A stretch of 64,000 nt of DNA from Jiella sonneratiae (GCF_017353515.1 NZ_JAFMPY010000003.1:186001-250000), one strand, 5' to 3'. Counted from the stretch's first letter, positions 1 through 10,801 are shown. Notes: generated by a model from the sequence alone, not told the origin. Numbers and translations are program-made.

Positions 1-135
<135 letters not shown>

Positions 136-305
136 GATTCGTGAGGGCCGGGCGGCCGCATCGAGCGGCGCGCCGGGCGATCATGCTCCGGACGCGGGGT
201 CTTGCCGGCTATGGCCGGCGGATCGCGTCGGACGCTCGGCGCGGACCGCGCCGTAGGTGGAGCCGCCGGAACTACGGCGGTGTCGAGATCGAACAGGAAG
301 ACTGA

Positions 306-695
306 ATGGCCAAGGATGTCCAGCGCGTTCGCCGCCGCGAGCGCAAGAACATTTCGTCGGGCGTGGCGCACGTCAACTCGACCTTCAACAACACGCTGAT
401 CACCATCACCGACGCGCAGGGCAACACCATCGCCTGGTCGTCGGCGGGTGCCCAGGGCTTCAAGGGCTCGCGCAAGTCGACGCCCTTCGCCGCGCAGATC
501 GCCGCCGAGGACTGCGCCAAGAAGGCGCAGGAGCACGGCATGCGCACCCTCGAGGTCGAGGTCTGCGGTCCGGGCTCCGGCCGCGAATCGGCGCTGCGCG
601 CTTTGCAGTCGGCCGGCTTCACGATCACCTCGATCCGCGACGTGACGCCGATCCCGCACAACGGCGTGCGCCCGCGCAAGAAGCGGCGCGTCTGA
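306..695 (+). CDS. rpsK: 30S ribosomal protein S11
   Basis: A 129-residue S11, a component of the small subunit platform near the E-site mRNA path. The length is normal for the family. The C-terminal signature [15 protein letters not shown], with its basic tail, is visible. A purine-rich AGGAAG lies just upstream of the ATG. The gene lies 170 bases after rpsM and 208 before rpoA and is presumably co-transcribed with both. Confidence 0.98.
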   Translation: MAKDVQRVRRRERKNISSGVAHVNSTFNNTLITITDAQGNTIAWSSAGAQGFKGSRKSTPFAAQIAAEDCAKKAQEHGMRTLEVEVCGPGSGRESALRALQSAGFTITSIRDVTPIPHNGVRPRKKRRV

Positions 696-903
696 CCCGC
701 CGTCGCCGGCGCGTCCTGTCTGCGGGCGGGCGCCTCGGCACGCGCAGGAGCATGCGGAAGGCCGCGATGCGGCATTGAGGCGGGGCGTTCGACGCTCCGC
801 CATTTGGATTTTCCGGAAGGCGCAGGCCCGCCAGGGGCCGCCGCCCGGGTTCAGACCTTTCGCCACGATTGGATGGTGGCGAGGAAACTGAGAGGCATCC
901 CCC

Positions 904-1938
904 ATGATATCTGCCAACTGGCAAGAGCTGACCAAGCCGAACCAGCTCGTCTTCAAGAACGAGAACAGCCGCTCGAAGGCGACCCTCGTCGCCGAGCCGC
1001 TGGAGCGCGGCTTCGGCCTGACGCTCGGCAACGCCCTGCGCCGCGTTCTTCTCTCGTCGCTCCGCGGCGCCTCGGTCACCGCCGTCCAGATCGACGGCGT
1101 GCTGCACGAATTCTCCTCGATCCCCGGCGTCCGCGAGGACGTCACCGACATCGTCCTGAACATCAAGGAGATCAACATCTCCATGCAGGGCGAGGGGCCG
1201 AAGCGGATGGTCGTCCGCAAGGCCGGCCCCGGCATCGTCACCGCCGGTGACATCCAGACGGTCGGCGACGTCGAGATCCTCAATCCCGAGCACGTCATCT
1301 GCACGCTGGACGACGGCGCCGAGATCCGCATGGAGTTCACGGTCAACACCGGCAAGGGCTACGTGCCCGCCGACCAGAACCGCGCCGAGGACGCGCCGAT
1401 CGGCCTGATCCCGGTCGACAGCCTGTTCTCGCCGGTCAAGAAGGTGTCCTACAAGGTCGAGAACACCCGCGAGGGTCAGGACCTCAACAAGGACAAGCTG
1501 ACCATGACGATCGAGACGGACGGCTCGATCTCCGGCGAGGACGCGGTCGCCTATGCGGCCCGCATCCTGCAGGACCAGCTGTCGGTCTTCATCAACTTCG
1601 AGGAGCCGCAGCGCGAGGCGCGTCCGGGCGCTCCGGGGGTGGCCGACGAGCAGATCGCCGAGCTCGCCTTCAACCCGGCGCTGCTCAAGAAGGTCGACGA
1701 GCTGGAGCTTTCCGTCCGCTCGGCGAACTGCCTGAAGAACGACAACATCGTCTATATCGGCGATCTCATCCAGAAGACCGAGGCGGAGATGCTGCGCACC
1801 CCGAACTTCGGCCGCAAGTCGCTGAACGAGATCAAGGAAGTGCTCGCATCGATGGGCCTTCACCTCGGTATGGAAGTGCCGTCCTGGCCGCCGGAAAACA
1901 TCGACGACCTGGCCAAGCGCTACGAAGACCAGTACTGA
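904..1938 (+). CDS. rpoA: DNA-directed RNA polymerase subunit alpha
   Basis: A 344-residue alpha subunit. The N-terminal domain (about residues 1-235) dimerises and nucleates polymerase assembly; it contains the conserved [17 protein letters not shown] stretch. A short linker rich in E, R and P leads to the C-terminal domain (about 260-330), which binds UP elements and activators. The helix motif [14 protein letters not shown] is intact there. The position between rpsK and rplQ is the canonical one. Confidence 0.98.
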   Translation: MISANWQELTKPNQLVFKNENSRSKATLVAEPLERGFGLTLGNALRRVLLSSLRGASVTAVQIDGVLHEFSSIPGVREDVTDIVLNIKEINISMQGEGPKRMVVRKAGPGIVTAGDIQTVGDVEILNPEHVICTLDDGAEIRMEFTVNTGKGYVPADQNRAEDAPIGLIPVDSLFSPVKKVSYKVENTREGQDLNKDKLTMTIETDGSISGEDAVAYAARILQDQLSVFINFEEPQREARPGAPGVADEQIAELAFNPALLKKVDELELSVRSANCLKNDNIVYIGDLIQKTEAEMLRTPNFGRKSLNEIKEVLASMGLHLGMEVPSWPPENIDDLAKRYEDQY

Positions 1939-2110
1939 GCGACGAACAGGCGCCCGGCCGCCCCTGATCGGGGCGGCCGGGCGCATCTCGTGTCCTTCAA
2001 GGCACGCAACAATCATTCAAAGGCACGGCGGCCTGTCGGACGATCCGGCAGGGACGCAAAGATACCGACCCCCGGCGAGAGCCGGCTCTTTCACCTGAAG
2101 GAAACCCAAA

Positions 2111-2533
2111 ATGCGCCACGCCAATCGCGGCCGTAAGCTCAACCGTACCGCCAGCCACCGCAAGGCGATGTTCGCCAACATGGCGGCCTCGCTGATCGAA
2201 CACGAGCAGATCGTCACGACGCTGCCGAAGGCGAAGGATCTTCGCCCGATCGTCGAGAAGCTGATCACCCTCGGCAAGCGCGGCGACCTGCACGCCCGCC
2301 GCATCGCCGCCTCGCGGCTGCGCGACGAAGCCGCCACCGCCAAGCTGTTCGACACGCTCGCCGCCCGCTATTCGGAGCGCAACGGCGGCTACTGCCGCGT
2401 CCTCAAGGCCGGTTTCCGCCGCGGCGACAACGCTCCGCTCGCGGTGATCGAGTTCGTCGACCGCGACGTCGATGCGCGCGGCGCCGCCGACCGCGCCCGG
2501 GTCGAGGCCGAGGGCAACGAGGAAGCGGCGTAA
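2111..2533 (+). CDS. rplQ: 50S ribosomal protein L17
   Basis: A 140-residue L17, a large-subunit protein near the peptide exit tunnel. The N-terminal [19 protein letters not shown] block is diagnostic. The ATG is preceded by GAAGGAAA. It is the last gene of the ribosomal cluster and is followed 35 bases later by a strong intrinsic terminator. Confidence 0.98.
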   Translation: MRHANRGRKLNRTASHRKAMFANMAASLIEHEQIVTTLPKAKDLRPIVEKLITLGKRGDLHARRIAASRLRDEAATAKLFDTLAARYSERNGGYCRVLKAGFRRGDNAPLAVIEFVDRDVDARGAADRARVEAEGNEEAA

Positions 2534-2567
2534 GCCGCTCCGGCAGCCGATATTCCAGAGCGATTTG

Positions 2568-2592
2568 AGGGGGGCTTCGGCTCCCCTTTTTT
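2568..2592 (+). terminator. Intrinsic terminator after rplQ
   Basis: An 8-bp GC-rich stem (one G-U pair) with a stable TTCG tetraloop is followed directly by a run of T. It closes the rpsM-rplQ transcription unit. Confidence 0.9.
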
Positions 2593-2736
2593 CGTCGCCG
2601 TGCCCGGATGTGCGGGGCGCCCGCGCCTTGCGGCGGCACGACGGGAGCATGCCCGATGGTTCGACGGGCCAAAGGTGCGGGAACGGCGGTGCGGGCCCGC
2701 CGTTCCGGTGCCTGAGACCGATCGGAGGAGACTTTC

Positions 2737-3762
2737 ATGGCCGAAACACGCGTTCTCCTCACCGGAGCGTCCGGCTTCATCGCCAAGCACATCGCGTTCG
2801 CGCTTCTCGGCGGCGGCTACCTCGTCCGCGGGACGGTGCGCAGCCGCGACAAGGGCGAGGCGCTGCGGCGCTCGCTGGCTTCTGCCGGGGCGGACGTCGC
2901 GCGGCTGGAAATCGCCGTGGCGGATCTCTTGTGCGACGACGGCTGGGACGCTGCGGCCGAGGGTTGCGGTCTCGTCTGCCACGCCGCCTCGCCGCTGCCG
3001 CTGCGCCAGCCGCGGGAGAAGTTCGCTCTTACTCCGGCGGCGAAGGGCGGCGCCCTGCGCGTCGTCGCGGCCGCCGCGCGGGCCGGCGCGACGCGCCTCG
3101 TCCTGACCTCCTCCGTCGCCGCCATGTCCTACGGCCACGGCCGGGCCCGCGGTGACGCGCCCTTCGGCGAGGACGACTGGTCCGACGTGACGTCGAAGAG
3201 CATCTCGCCCTATGCGGTGTCGAAGACCGAGGCGGAAGCTGCCGCCCGCGATGCCGCCTCCAAGGCCGGCCTCGACATGGTGGCGATCAACCCCGCCGTC
3301 GTGCTCGGCCCGCTTCTCGACGACGAGTTCGGCGCGTCGATGCGGCTGGTGCGGATGATGATGCGCGGCAAGATGCCGGCGGTGCCGGACGTCCGCTTCG
3401 GCGTCGTCGACGTCCGCGACGTCGCCGCCGCCCATGTCGGCGCCCTGACGGCGGAGGGGGCGGCGGGCCGGCGATTCGCGCTGTCGGCCGGGTCGCTGTC
3501 GCTGATGGAGATGGGGCAGGCGATCGCCGCGGCGGTTCCCGAGTGCCGGGGAAAGGTGCCGCGGCTGCGGCTGCCGGACCTCGTCGTGCGGCTGGCGGCG
3601 CTCGTCGTGCCGGACCTTCGGGCGGTGGTCGGCGAGCTCGGGCGCGGCAAGGGGTTCGACACCGATCCGGCGCGGCGGATTCTCGGCTTTGCGCCTGCCG
3701 AAGCGGCCCGCGCCGTTGAGGCCGCAGCGGTCAGTCTGATGCAGCGCGGCCTCGCAGGATAG
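2737..3762 (+). CDS. NAD(P)-dependent epimerase/dehydratase-type reductase
   Basis: A 341-residue extended short-chain dehydrogenase. The nucleotide-binding motif TGASGFIAKHIA is at residues 9-20, and the active-site motif YAVSKTEAE (Y-x3-K) is near residue 160. The family resembles dihydroflavonol-4-reductase or aldehyde/ketone reductases; the substrate cannot be told from sequence. A strong GGAGGAG ribosome-binding site precedes the ATG. It appears to be a single-gene unit downstream of the ribosomal terminator. Confidence 0.85.
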   Translation: MAETRVLLTGASGFIAKHIAFALLGGGYLVRGTVRSRDKGEALRRSLASAGADVARLEIAVADLLCDDGWDAAAEGCGLVCHAASPLPLRQPREKFALTPAAKGGALRVVAAAARAGATRLVLTSSVAAMSYGHGRARGDAPFGEDDWSDVTSKSISPYAVSKTEAEAAARDAASKAGLDMVAINPAVVLGPLLDDEFGASMRLVRMMMRGKMPAVPDVRFGVVDVRDVAAAHVGALTAEGAAGRRFALSAGSLSLMEMGQAIAAAVPECRGKVPRLRLPDLVVRLAALVVPDLRAVVGELGRGKGFDTDPARRILGFAPAEAARAVEAAAVSLMQRGLAG

Positions 3763-4038
3763 GGCCGCGCATCCTCGTTGACGCAAGGTAACCTTGGCTG
3801 TTAAGATTGACGCCAGTGAAAAAGCTCACTGTGGCCGAAATGACCTCGCCGCCCCGGGGCGGGCGTGCGATATGCGCCGCACATTCGATTTTCGTGAGAA
3901 GCGAAGCAACCAAATGGGGCCCTTCACCCTTTGACGTCAGGAATGGGGCAGCCGCCACAACATTGTGGCAACGTTTACGCGGTTGAAACAATCTTCATGA
4001 ATGATGCGAGCACAATGAACACAATCGGCCGGAGTACC

Positions 4039-4167
4039 ATGCGTCGGACCCTCCTCACACTTCTGGGCGCCATCGCCGCTTTCGGCGTGCTGACCGCCAG
4101 CTACGCCACGGCGGACCTGCCGAGCGACGCCGTTTCGAGCGAGATCGTCGGCAGCACCGGGAACTGA
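4039..4167 (+). CDS. Small exported or membrane peptide, 42 residues, unknown
   Basis: I do not recognise this protein. The ATG at 4039 begins MRRTLLTLLGAIAAFGVLTA, a basic start followed by a hydrophobic stretch typical of a signal peptide or single membrane span. A short polar tail follows. The reading frame stays open upstream to 3931, so a longer form or a start at 4015 is possible. The gene is followed 28 bases later by a strong terminator, which supports its being expressed. Confidence 0.45.
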   Translation: MRRTLLTLLGAIAAFGVLTASYATADLPSDAVSSEIVGSTGN

Positions 4168-4194
4168 CGACCCGGCGCCAATCATCGGTATGCG

Positions 4195-4220
4195 AAAAGG
4201 GGCCCGCGTGGCCCCTTTTT
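4195..4220 (+). terminator. Intrinsic terminator
   Basis: A perfect AGGGGCC/GGCCCCT stem with a short CGCGT loop is flanked by A and T runs, so it could work in both directions. It lies between the small exported peptide and the Do-type protease gene. Confidence 0.88.
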
Positions 4221-4459
4221 CGTGGCATTCCTCTGGTCTATGCCGCTTCCGGGTGGAGCGGCTCCGGCGGCCCCTGGCATCCGCCAGTGCGCGCCTCGCC
4301 TGGGGGCGTTCGGCGGCCGCCACCCGCCAAGACCGACCAAGCGCGCGGGTCTTGCGGTTGCGATATGTGCGACATGCCCGCCAGCGGTTTCCTGGCTGCG
4401 GACGGACGCCCTTGCCGATGTCGGACCGCCGCGATCCATGCGCCATCGAAGGGGGCGAC

Positions 4460-6040
4460 ATGAAGCTCAAACTCCTCGCCGTCGCGGCCGTCCTGGTCGC
4501 TGGAACCGCCTTTGCGGTGCCGTCCGCACTCGGCCAGGGCTCGGTGTTCAGCCGGCTGTTCGGGCCGGCGGCGGCAGACCGGCCGGTGCGGCTGGCACCC
4601 GGCGACGACACCCTGCGGCGCGGCCTCGGCCTCGCCGACGGGCCGCGTTGGGACGAGGGCGATTCGCCCCGGCTCGAACGCGTCGCCGCGACGGGCGGTG
4701 ACGCCGGCCAGGCCGGCGAGCGGGTTCCGGAATCCGCTGCCGAGATCAAGCTCTCCTTCGCGCCGCTGGTGAAGAAGACCGCGCCGGCCGTCGTCAACGT
4801 CTATGCCGCCCGCAAGGTCGCGGCGCGGCGCTCGCCCTTCGCCGACGATCCGTTCTTCGGCCAGTTCTTCGGCAACCAGTTCGAAAGCCCGCCGCGCATG
4901 GAGCAGTCGCTCGGCTCCGGTGTGATCGTCGACGCCTCCGGCCTCGTCGTCACCAACAATCACGTCGTCGAGGGCGCCGACGAGGTGAAGATCGCCTTTG
5001 CCGACGGCCGCGAGTTCGAGACCAAGGTGCTTGCCAAGGACGCCACCGTCGACCTCGCCGTCCTGAAGATCGAGGGCGGCGACGGGCCGTTCCCGACGAT
5101 CCCGCTCGCCGATTCCGACGAGCTCGAGACCGGCGACCTGGTGCTGGCGATCGGCAATCCCTTCGGCATCGGCCAGACGGTGACCAACGGCATCGTCTCG
5201 GCGCTCGCCCGCAATCACATCGGCGTCAACGACTTCGGCTTCTTCATCCAGACCGACGCGGCGATCAATCCGGGCAATTCCGGCGGCGCGCTGATCGACA
5301 TGGCCGGCCATCTCGCCGGGGTGAACACGGCGATCTACTCGCGCTCCGGCGGCTCCAACGGCATCGGCTTCGCCATCCCCTCGAACATGGTCGCGACCTT
5401 CGTGAGGGCCGCCAAGGACGGCGGGCGCTACGAGCCGCCCTTCATCGGCGCCGACTTCGCGCCGGTGACCGGCGACATCGCCGAGGCGCTCGGGCTCGAC
5501 CGGCCGAGCGGCGCACTGGTCCGCTCGATCTATCCGAAGGGACCGGCGGCGAAGGCGGGCCTCAAGGTCGGCGACGTGGTGCTGAAGGCAGACGGCCGCG
5601 ACGTCGCGACGCCGGACGCCCTGACCTACCGCCTCGCGACCCTTGGCATCGGCAAGTCCGTCGATCTCGACGTCCTGGCTTCCGACAAGACCGAAGAGAT
5701 TTCGCTCAAGCTGGAACAGGCGCCGGAGAACCCGCCGCGCGACGAGCGCACGATCGAGGGGCGCAATCCCTTCGCCGGGGCGACGGTGGACAATCTTTCG
5801 CCACGCGTCGCGGGCGAGTTCAAGCTGCCGCAGGATTCGACCGGCGTCGTCATCGCCAAGGTGGCGCCGCGCTCGCTCGCCGCCCGGTTCGGCCTGCAGG
5901 CCGGCGACATTCTGCTCGAGGTGAACGGCAAGGCCGTCGATTCGACCGAAACGCTGCAAGGCCTCGCGGAGGAAGACTATCGGGGCTGGCAGTTCGACAT
6001 CGACCGGGGCGGACGGCGGCTGACCCAGGTGGTGCGATGA
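4460..6040 (+). CDS. Do family periplasmic serine endopeptidase (DegP/DegQ-like)
   Basis: A 526-residue envelope protease/chaperone that degrades misfolded periplasmic proteins. The ATG at 4460 is chosen because it follows GAAGGGGG and opens a clear signal peptide (MKLKLLAVAAVLVAGTAFA). The trypsin-like domain shows the full triad: His168 in TNNHVVEG, Asp198 in DLAVLKI and Ser274 in NPGNSGGAL. Two PDZ domains follow, at about residues 325-410 and 440-520. The length and layout match HtrA/Do proteins of Rhizobiales. It ends 16 bases before rarA. Confidence 0.95.
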   Translation: MKLKLLAVAAVLVAGTAFAVPSALGQGSVFSRLFGPAAADRPVRLAPGDDTLRRGLGLADGPRWDEGDSPRLERVAATGGDAGQAGERVPESAAEIKLSFAPLVKKTAPAVVNVYAARKVAARRSPFADDPFFGQFFGNQFESPPRMEQSLGSGVIVDASGLVVTNNHVVEGADEVKIAFADGREFETKVLAKDATVDLAVLKIEGGDGPFPTIPLADSDELETGDLVLAIGNPFGIGQTVTNGIVSALARNHIGVNDFGFFIQTDAAINPGNSGGALIDMAGHLAGVNTAIYSRSGGSNGIGFAIPSNMVATFVRAAKDGGRYEPPFIGADFAPVTGDIAEALGLDRPSGALVRSIYPKGPAAKAGLKVGDVVLKADGRDVATPDALTYRLATLGIGKSVDLDVLASDKTEEISLKLEQAPENPPRDERTIEGRNPFAGATVDNLSPRVAGEFKLPQDSTGVVIAKVAPRSLAARFGLQAGDILLEVNGKAVDSTETLQGLAEEDYRGWQFDIDRGGRRLTQVVR

Positions 6041-6056
6041 CCGACGGGGCGGGGCG

Positions 6057-7448
6057 GTGAGCGACCTCTTCGGCGACGATCCGCCGCCTCAGCCGGTCCG
6101 CGCGGGGCCGCGCGGCGGCCGTGAGGCTGCCGCTGCCGCCATGCCGGAGGGCGGGGAAGCGCGCGAGCGCGCGGAGGCGGCGCGGCCCCTGGCGGACCGG
6201 CTGCGGCCGCGCCGCCTCGCCGAGGTCGTCGGACAGGAGCACCTGACCGGGGAGGGTGGGGCGCTCACCCGCATGCTCGCCAACAAGAGCCTCGGCTCGA
6301 TGATCTTCTGGGGTCCGCCCGGCACCGGCAAGACCACCGTCGCCCGGCTGCTCGCCAGCGAGGTTGACTACGCCTTCGAACAGATCTCGGCGATCTTCTC
6401 CGGCGTCGCGGATCTGAAGAAGGTGTTCGAATCGGCGCGGCTGCGGCGGCGGAGCGGCCGCGTCACGCTGCTCTTCGTCGACGAGATCCACCGCTTCAAC
6501 CGCGCCCAGCAGGACAGTTTCCTGCCGGTGATGGAGGACGGCACGGTGGTGCTCGTCGGGGCGACGACGGAGAACCCGTCCTTCGAGCTCAATGCGGCGC
6601 TGCTGTCGCGTGCCCGCGTCCTGACCTTCCATGCGCTTGCCCCGGACAGTCTCGGCAGGCTGCTCGGTCGGGCGGAGGAGGCGACCGGCCGGGCGCTGCC
6701 GCTGGACGCGGCGGCGCGCGACCTCCTCCTGCAGCTTGCCGACGGCGACGGGCGCGCAGTGCTGACGCTCGCCGAGGAAGTCTGGCGGGCGGCGAAGACG
6801 GACGAGGTGCTGGGCGCCCAGACGCTGCTCGACGTCGTCCAGCGGCGGGCGCCGATCTACGACAAGGGCCAGGACGGCCATTACAACCTCATTTCCGCCC
6901 TCCACAAGGCGGTACGCGGCTCCGACGTCGACGCCGCGCTCTACTGGCTCGCCCGGATGCTCGATGCCGGCGAGAACCCGCTCTATCTCGGCCGCCGGCT
7001 GGTGCGCATGGCGTCGGAGGACGTGGGTCTCGCCGATCCGCGGGCGCTTACCGTGGCGCTCGCGGCCAAGGACGCCTACGACTATCTCGGCTCGCCGGAA
7101 GGGGAACTGGCGCTCGCCGAAGCGACGGCCTATCTCGCCGCCGCGCCGAAGTCGAACGCCGTCTACGTCGCCTACAAGGCGGCGATGCGGGCGGCGAAGG
7201 AGCACGGCTCGCTGCTGCCGCCCAAGCACATCCTCAACGCCCCGACCGGGCTGATGAAGGACGAGGGCTACGGCGCCGGCTATCTCTACGATCACGACCA
7301 GCCGGACGGCTTTTCCGGGCAGGACTATTTTCCCGAGGCGATGGGGCGTCGGCGCTTCTACGAGCCGACCGGCCGCGGCGAGGAAAAACGCCTCGGCGAG
7401 CATCTGGCGCGGCTCGACCGGCTGCGGAAGGAGCGTGGCGGGCAATGA
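6057..7448 (+). CDS. rarA: Replication-associated recombination protein A (AAA+ ATPase)
   Basis: A 463-residue RarA/MgsA/WRNIP1-family clamp-loader-like AAA+ ATPase that acts at stalled replication forks. The start is GTG at 6057. Walker A ([11 protein letters not shown]) is at about residues 85-95 and Walker B ([10 protein letters not shown]) at about 140-149. The C-terminal tetramerisation region ends with the family-typical [19 protein letters not shown] block. The nearby protease gene is probably in the same transcript. Confidence 0.96.
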   Translation: MSDLFGDDPPPQPVRAGPRGGREAAAAAMPEGGEARERAEAARPLADRLRPRRLAEVVGQEHLTGEGGALTRMLANKSLGSMIFWGPPGTGKTTVARLLASEVDYAFEQISAIFSGVADLKKVFESARLRRRSGRVTLLFVDEIHRFNRAQQDSFLPVMEDGTVVLVGATTENPSFELNAALLSRARVLTFHALAPDSLGRLLGRAEEATGRALPLDAAARDLLLQLADGDGRAVLTLAEEVWRAAKTDEVLGAQTLLDVVQRRAPIYDKGQDGHYNLISALHKAVRGSDVDAALYWLARMLDAGENPLYLGRRLVRMASEDVGLADPRALTVALAAKDAYDYLGSPEGELALAEATAYLAAAPKSNAVYVAYKAAMRAAKEHGSLLPPKHILNAPTGLMKDEGYGAGYLYDHDQPDGFSGQDYFPEAMGRRRFYEPTGRGEEKRLGEHLARLDRLRKERGGQ

Positions 7449-7509
7449 CCAGCGGGTGACCGGGGGGGGACAGCCGGCCAGGCGAGCGACCTGCCGGAGC
7501 GGGCCCGGA

Positions 7510-8115
7510 CTACAGGCGCTCGATGATTTCCTCGCGGCCGCGGCCGGTCCCGGCCGCGCCGTGGCGGGCCAGCGTCGGGACGATCTCCTCGACCCGCTCG
7601 ACGACCAGCGGCTTCACCCGGTCGGTGGAATGCAGGAAGCCTTCGTCGTTCATGTGCTCGAAGAGCCGGGCGAGCGGATCCCAGAAGCCCTCGACATTGG
7701 CGATGACCACCGGCTTCTCGTGGCGGCCGAGCTGGCTCCAGGTCATGATCTCGACGAGTTCCTCCAGCGTGCCGATGCCGCCCGGCAGCGCCACGAAGGC
7801 GTCGGAGCGCTGGAACATCATGTGCTTGCGCTCGTGCATGTCTTCGGTGACGATCAGCTCGTCGAGGCGGGCGAGCTCACGCTGCGTCGCCTCCATGTCG
7901 ATGAGGAATTGCGGGATGATGCCGGTCACCCTGCCGCCGGCGGCGAGCACCGCGTCGGAAACCGCGCCCATGATGCCGCGGGTGCCGCCGCCATAGACGA
8001 GCTCCATGCCGGCCTCGCCCATCTTTGTGCCGAGCTGCCGGGCGGCTGCGACATAGGCAGGGCTGCGGCCGGAAGACGAGCCGCAATAGACGCAGACGGA
8101 TCGAATCGTGTTCAT
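7510..8115 (-). CDS. LOG family protein (TIGR00730-type nucleotide phosphoribohydrolase)
   Basis: A 201-residue Rossmann-fold protein of the LONELY GUY family. Characterised members release free cytokinin bases or adenine from the riboside 5'-monophosphates. The catalytic motif PGGIGTLEE is visible, with the upstream ERKHMM arginine motif. The ATG at 8115 gives MNTIRSVCVYCGSS, the standard family N-terminus; longer frames upstream are not family-like. Its physiological substrate here is unknown. Confidence 0.92.
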   Translation of the reverse strand: MNTIRSVCVYCGSSSGRSPAYVAAARQLGTKMGEAGMELVYGGGTRGIMGAVSDAVLAAGGRVTGIIPQFLIDMEATQRELARLDELIVTEDMHERKHMMFQRSDAFVALPGGIGTLEELVEIMTWSQLGRHEKPVVIANVEGFWDPLARLFEHMNDEGFLHSTDRVKPLVVERVEEIVPTLARHGAAGTGRGREEIIERL

Positions 8116-8179
8116 GCAGCCAAGGTCCGATGCCGGGAGCGGAAAATCAAGCGCGACGGATGGCGCGGCAGCGCGACGG

Positions 8180-8791
8180 TCACACCCAGGCGAGCTGGCC
8201 GTCCTTGATGTGGAGGATGCGGTCCTGCGGGATCTCCGTACGGACCGCCTCGTTGCCCGGAACGCCGGCGTAGAGCGCCAGGAAGCAGCGGCTGACGCCG
8301 CCATGGGCGGCGACGATCGTCGGGCCGTCCAGGGCCTCGAAGACCGGCCGGACGCGCTCCGCCAGCATGGCGTAGGATTCGCCGCGCCCGCCCGGCGGCA
8401 CGAAGCCCCATTTGTCGGCCTTGCGCCGCCGGATGCCGTCCGGATCGAAGCCTGCGACCTCGGCCAGGGTCGAGCCCTGCCAGTCGCCGAAATGCAGCTC
8501 GACGAGCCGCTCGTCGGTGGCGAAGTCCTCCGGGGCGAAACCCATTTCGGCACGCAGGATCCGCATCGTCTCGCTCGCCCGTCCGAGCGGGCTCGCGACG
8601 AAGCGGAAGCCGCCGGCGCGCTCGCCGAGGACGTTGCGCAAATAGCGGCCGTTGCGGCGCGCCTGCGATCGGCCGAGCGCGTTGAGCGGAACGTCCACCT
8701 GTCCCTGCAGCCGGCCCTCGGCGTTCCATTCGGTCTGACCGTGGCGGACGAGGTAGAGCTCCGGCCGGTCGCTCAGCGAGGCTTCTGTCAT
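8180..8791 (-). CDS. Histidine phosphatase family protein (phosphoglycerate mutase-like)
   Basis: A 203-residue member of the branch-1 histidine phosphatase superfamily. The phospho-acceptor RHG motif is in LVRHGQTEWNAEGRLQG near residues 14-30, and the second catalytic His is in VAAHGGVSR. These proteins may be cofactor-dependent phosphoglycerate mutases or broad phosphatases; the short length favours a phosphatase. It lies 64 bases upstream of the LOG gene on the same strand. Confidence 0.88.
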   Translation of the reverse strand: MTEASLSDRPELYLVRHGQTEWNAEGRLQGQVDVPLNALGRSQARRNGRYLRNVLGERAGGFRFVASPLGRASETMRILRAEMGFAPEDFATDERLVELHFGDWQGSTLAEVAGFDPDGIRRRKADKWGFVPPGGRGESYAMLAERVRPVFEALDGPTIVAAHGGVSRCFLALYAGVPGNEAVRTEIPQDRILHIKDGQLAWV

Positions 8792-8908
8792 GGGCGAGCG
8801 GGTTCCGCAGGTGACGCCGGCGGCGGCTTCGGGCCGTCGCAGCGGGAACGATGGTGGACTCTCGAAACGATCCTCACGACCGGTAGCGGCGGTTCTGCGA
8901 GGTTGCTC

Positions 8909-9730
8909 TCAGGCGTCCTTGACGACGGAGATGTCCGGCGCGTCGACCGCCTTCATGCCGACGGTGTGATAGCCGCAGTCGACGTGATGGACCTCGCCGG
9001 TCACGCCGCGCGACATGTCGGACAGAAGGTAGAGCGCCGACTGGCCGACCTCGTCGATGGTGACGGAGCGCTTCAGCGGGGCGTTGTACTCGTTCCACTT
9101 GAGGATATAGCGGAAGTCGCCGATGCCGGAGGCGGCAAGTGTCTTGATCGGCCCGGCCGAGATCGCGTTGACGCGGATCGCCTTGTTGCCGAGGTCGACG
9201 GCGAGATAGCGTACCGACGCCTCCAGCGCCGCCTTGGCGACGCCCATGACGTTGTAGTGCGGCATCACTTTCTCGGCGCCGTAATAGGTCAGGGTCAGGA
9301 TCGAGCCGCCGGCGTTCATCAGCCTCTCGGCGCGGGCGGTGATCGAGGTCAGCGAATAGACCGAGATGTCCATCGTCTTGCGGAAGTTCTCGCGGCTGGT
9401 CTCGACGTAGCGGCCGGTGAGTTCGTCCTTGTCGGAAAAGGCGATGGCATGGACGACGAAGTCGAGCGCGCCCCACTTCGCCTCGATTTCCGCAAAGACG
9501 GAATCGATCGTCGCCTCGTCCGTGACGTCGCAGTGTCCGGCGAGGAAGGCGCCGAGTTCGTCGGCCAGCGGCGCGACCCGCTTCTTCAGCGCATCCCCCT
9601 GATAGGTCAGGGCGATCTCCGCGCCCGCATCGGCCAGAGCCTTGGCGATCCCCCAGGCGATCGAACGGTTGTTCGCGACCCCCATGACGAGGCCGCGCTT
9701 GCCATCCATCAGACCCGTCGATCCAGCCAT
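8909..9730 (-). CDS. fabI: Enoyl-[acyl-carrier-protein] reductase (NADH)
   Basis: A 273-residue FabI that reduces trans-2-enoyl-ACP in the last step of each fatty acid elongation cycle. The nucleotide-binding region GVANNRSIAWGIAKAL and the catalytic Y-x6-K motif (YNVMGVAK) are both present. The length is typical for FabI1 of Rhizobiales. It is followed on the same strand by the phosphatase gene after 117 bases. Confidence 0.96.
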   Translation of the reverse strand: MAGSTGLMDGKRGLVMGVANNRSIAWGIAKALADAGAEIALTYQGDALKKRVAPLADELGAFLAGHCDVTDEATIDSVFAEIEAKWGALDFVVHAIAFSDKDELTGRYVETSRENFRKTMDISVYSLTSITARAERLMNAGGSILTLTYYGAEKVMPHYNVMGVAKAALEASVRYLAVDLGNKAIRVNAISAGPIKTLAASGIGDFRYILKWNEYNAPLKRSVTIDEVGQSALYLLSDMSRGVTGEVHHVDCGYHTVGMKAVDAPDISVVKDA

Positions 9731-9841
9731 GGCGCCCTATCCTCCAATGGATGTTTTGCTGATTTTCTGTGCGGCGCGGGTATGGCACAGAGGTGAGGGG
9801 GCATCAAGCACGGGGCGGGCGCCGTTTCCGGCGACGCCTCG

Positions 9842-10801
9842 TCACCCTGCGGCAGGCTCCTTCGAGCGCTGGCGCATCAGCGCCTCGAGCTCGCGGTCGC
9901 CCTCCGGCAGGACGATCTCGGCCTTGACGTAGAGGTCGCCGCGGCCGCCCTCCTTGGTGGTGAGGCCCTTGCCCTTGAAGCGGAAGACCTTGCCGGAGCT
10001 CGTCCAGGCCGGAACGTTCAAAGCGACCCGGCCGTCGAGCGTGTCGACCTCCAGGCGGCCGCCGAGGACGGCGGTGCGCAGCGGCACCTCGACGTCGCAG
10101 CGCAGGTCCCGCCCGTCGACCCGGAAGCGGCGATGCGGCGCGATTCGAATGGTGATGAGCGCGTCGCCCGCTTCGCCGCCCGAGGTCGGGGAGGGCTGGC
10201 CCTGGCCCCTGAGGCGGATGGTCTGGCCGTCCTCGACGCCCATCGGCAGGCGGATGGCGAGCTTCTTGCCGGAAGCGAAGGCGGCCTCGACCTTCTCGTT
10301 GGAGACGACGTCCTCGAGGTCGATGCTGAGATTGGCGGTGATGTCGGCGCCCTTCGATGCGGCCTTGCGCGCCCCGGAAAAGCCGCCGCTCGCCGAAGAG
10401 CGTTTCGCCCCGCCGCCGCCGAAGGCGCCCTCGAACAGGCTGGAGAAGATGCTGTCGGCGTCGAAATCCTCGGCCTTGGTGGACGAGCGGTATTCGTAGC
10501 CGCCCGGACGCGGCCGGCCGCCCGCGAAGGGGCCGCCGCCGCCGAACGGATCGCCGCCGGCAAAGCCCTGGAACTTCGGCTTGCCCTCGGCGTCGATCTC
10601 GCCGCGGTCGTACTGACCGCGCTTGTCCTTGTCGCCGAGAATCTCGTAGGCGGTGTTGGCCTCGTTGAAGCGGCTGGCCGCGGCGGGATCGTTGGAATTG
10701 GCGTCCGGATGGTACTTCTTCGCGAGCTTGCGAAAGGCGGACTTGATCTCCTTGTCGCTCGCCGACTTCGAGACGCCGAGCACGGAGTAGGGATCGCGCA
10801 T
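9842..10801 (-). CDS. DnaJ domain / DnaJ C-terminal domain co-chaperone (CbpA-like)
   Basis: A 319-residue Hsp40 co-chaperone of class B. The J-domain at residues 1-70 has the essential HPD at 31-33. A glycine/phenylalanine-rich linker ([12 protein letters not shown]) follows, and then a C-terminal substrate-binding domain. The cysteine zinc-finger repeats of true DnaJ are absent, so this is CbpA/DnaJ-like rather than DnaJ. It lies between fabI and the surface lipoprotein gene, a common Rhizobiales arrangement. Confidence 0.92.
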   Translation of the reverse strand: MRDPYSVLGVSKSASDKEIKSAFRKLAKKYHPDANSNDPAAASRFNEANTAYEILGDKDKRGQYDRGEIDAEGKPKFQGFAGGDPFGGGGPFAGGRPRPGGYEYRSSTKAEDFDADSIFSSLFEGAFGGGGAKRSSASGGFSGARKAASKGADITANLSIDLEDVVSNEKVEAAFASGKKLAIRLPMGVEDGQTIRLRGQGQPSPTSGGEAGDALITIRIAPHRRFRVDGRDLRCDVEVPLRTAVLGGRLEVDTLDGRVALNVPAWTSSGKVFRFKGKGLTTKEGGRGDLYVKAEIVLPEGDRELEALMRQRSKEPAAG

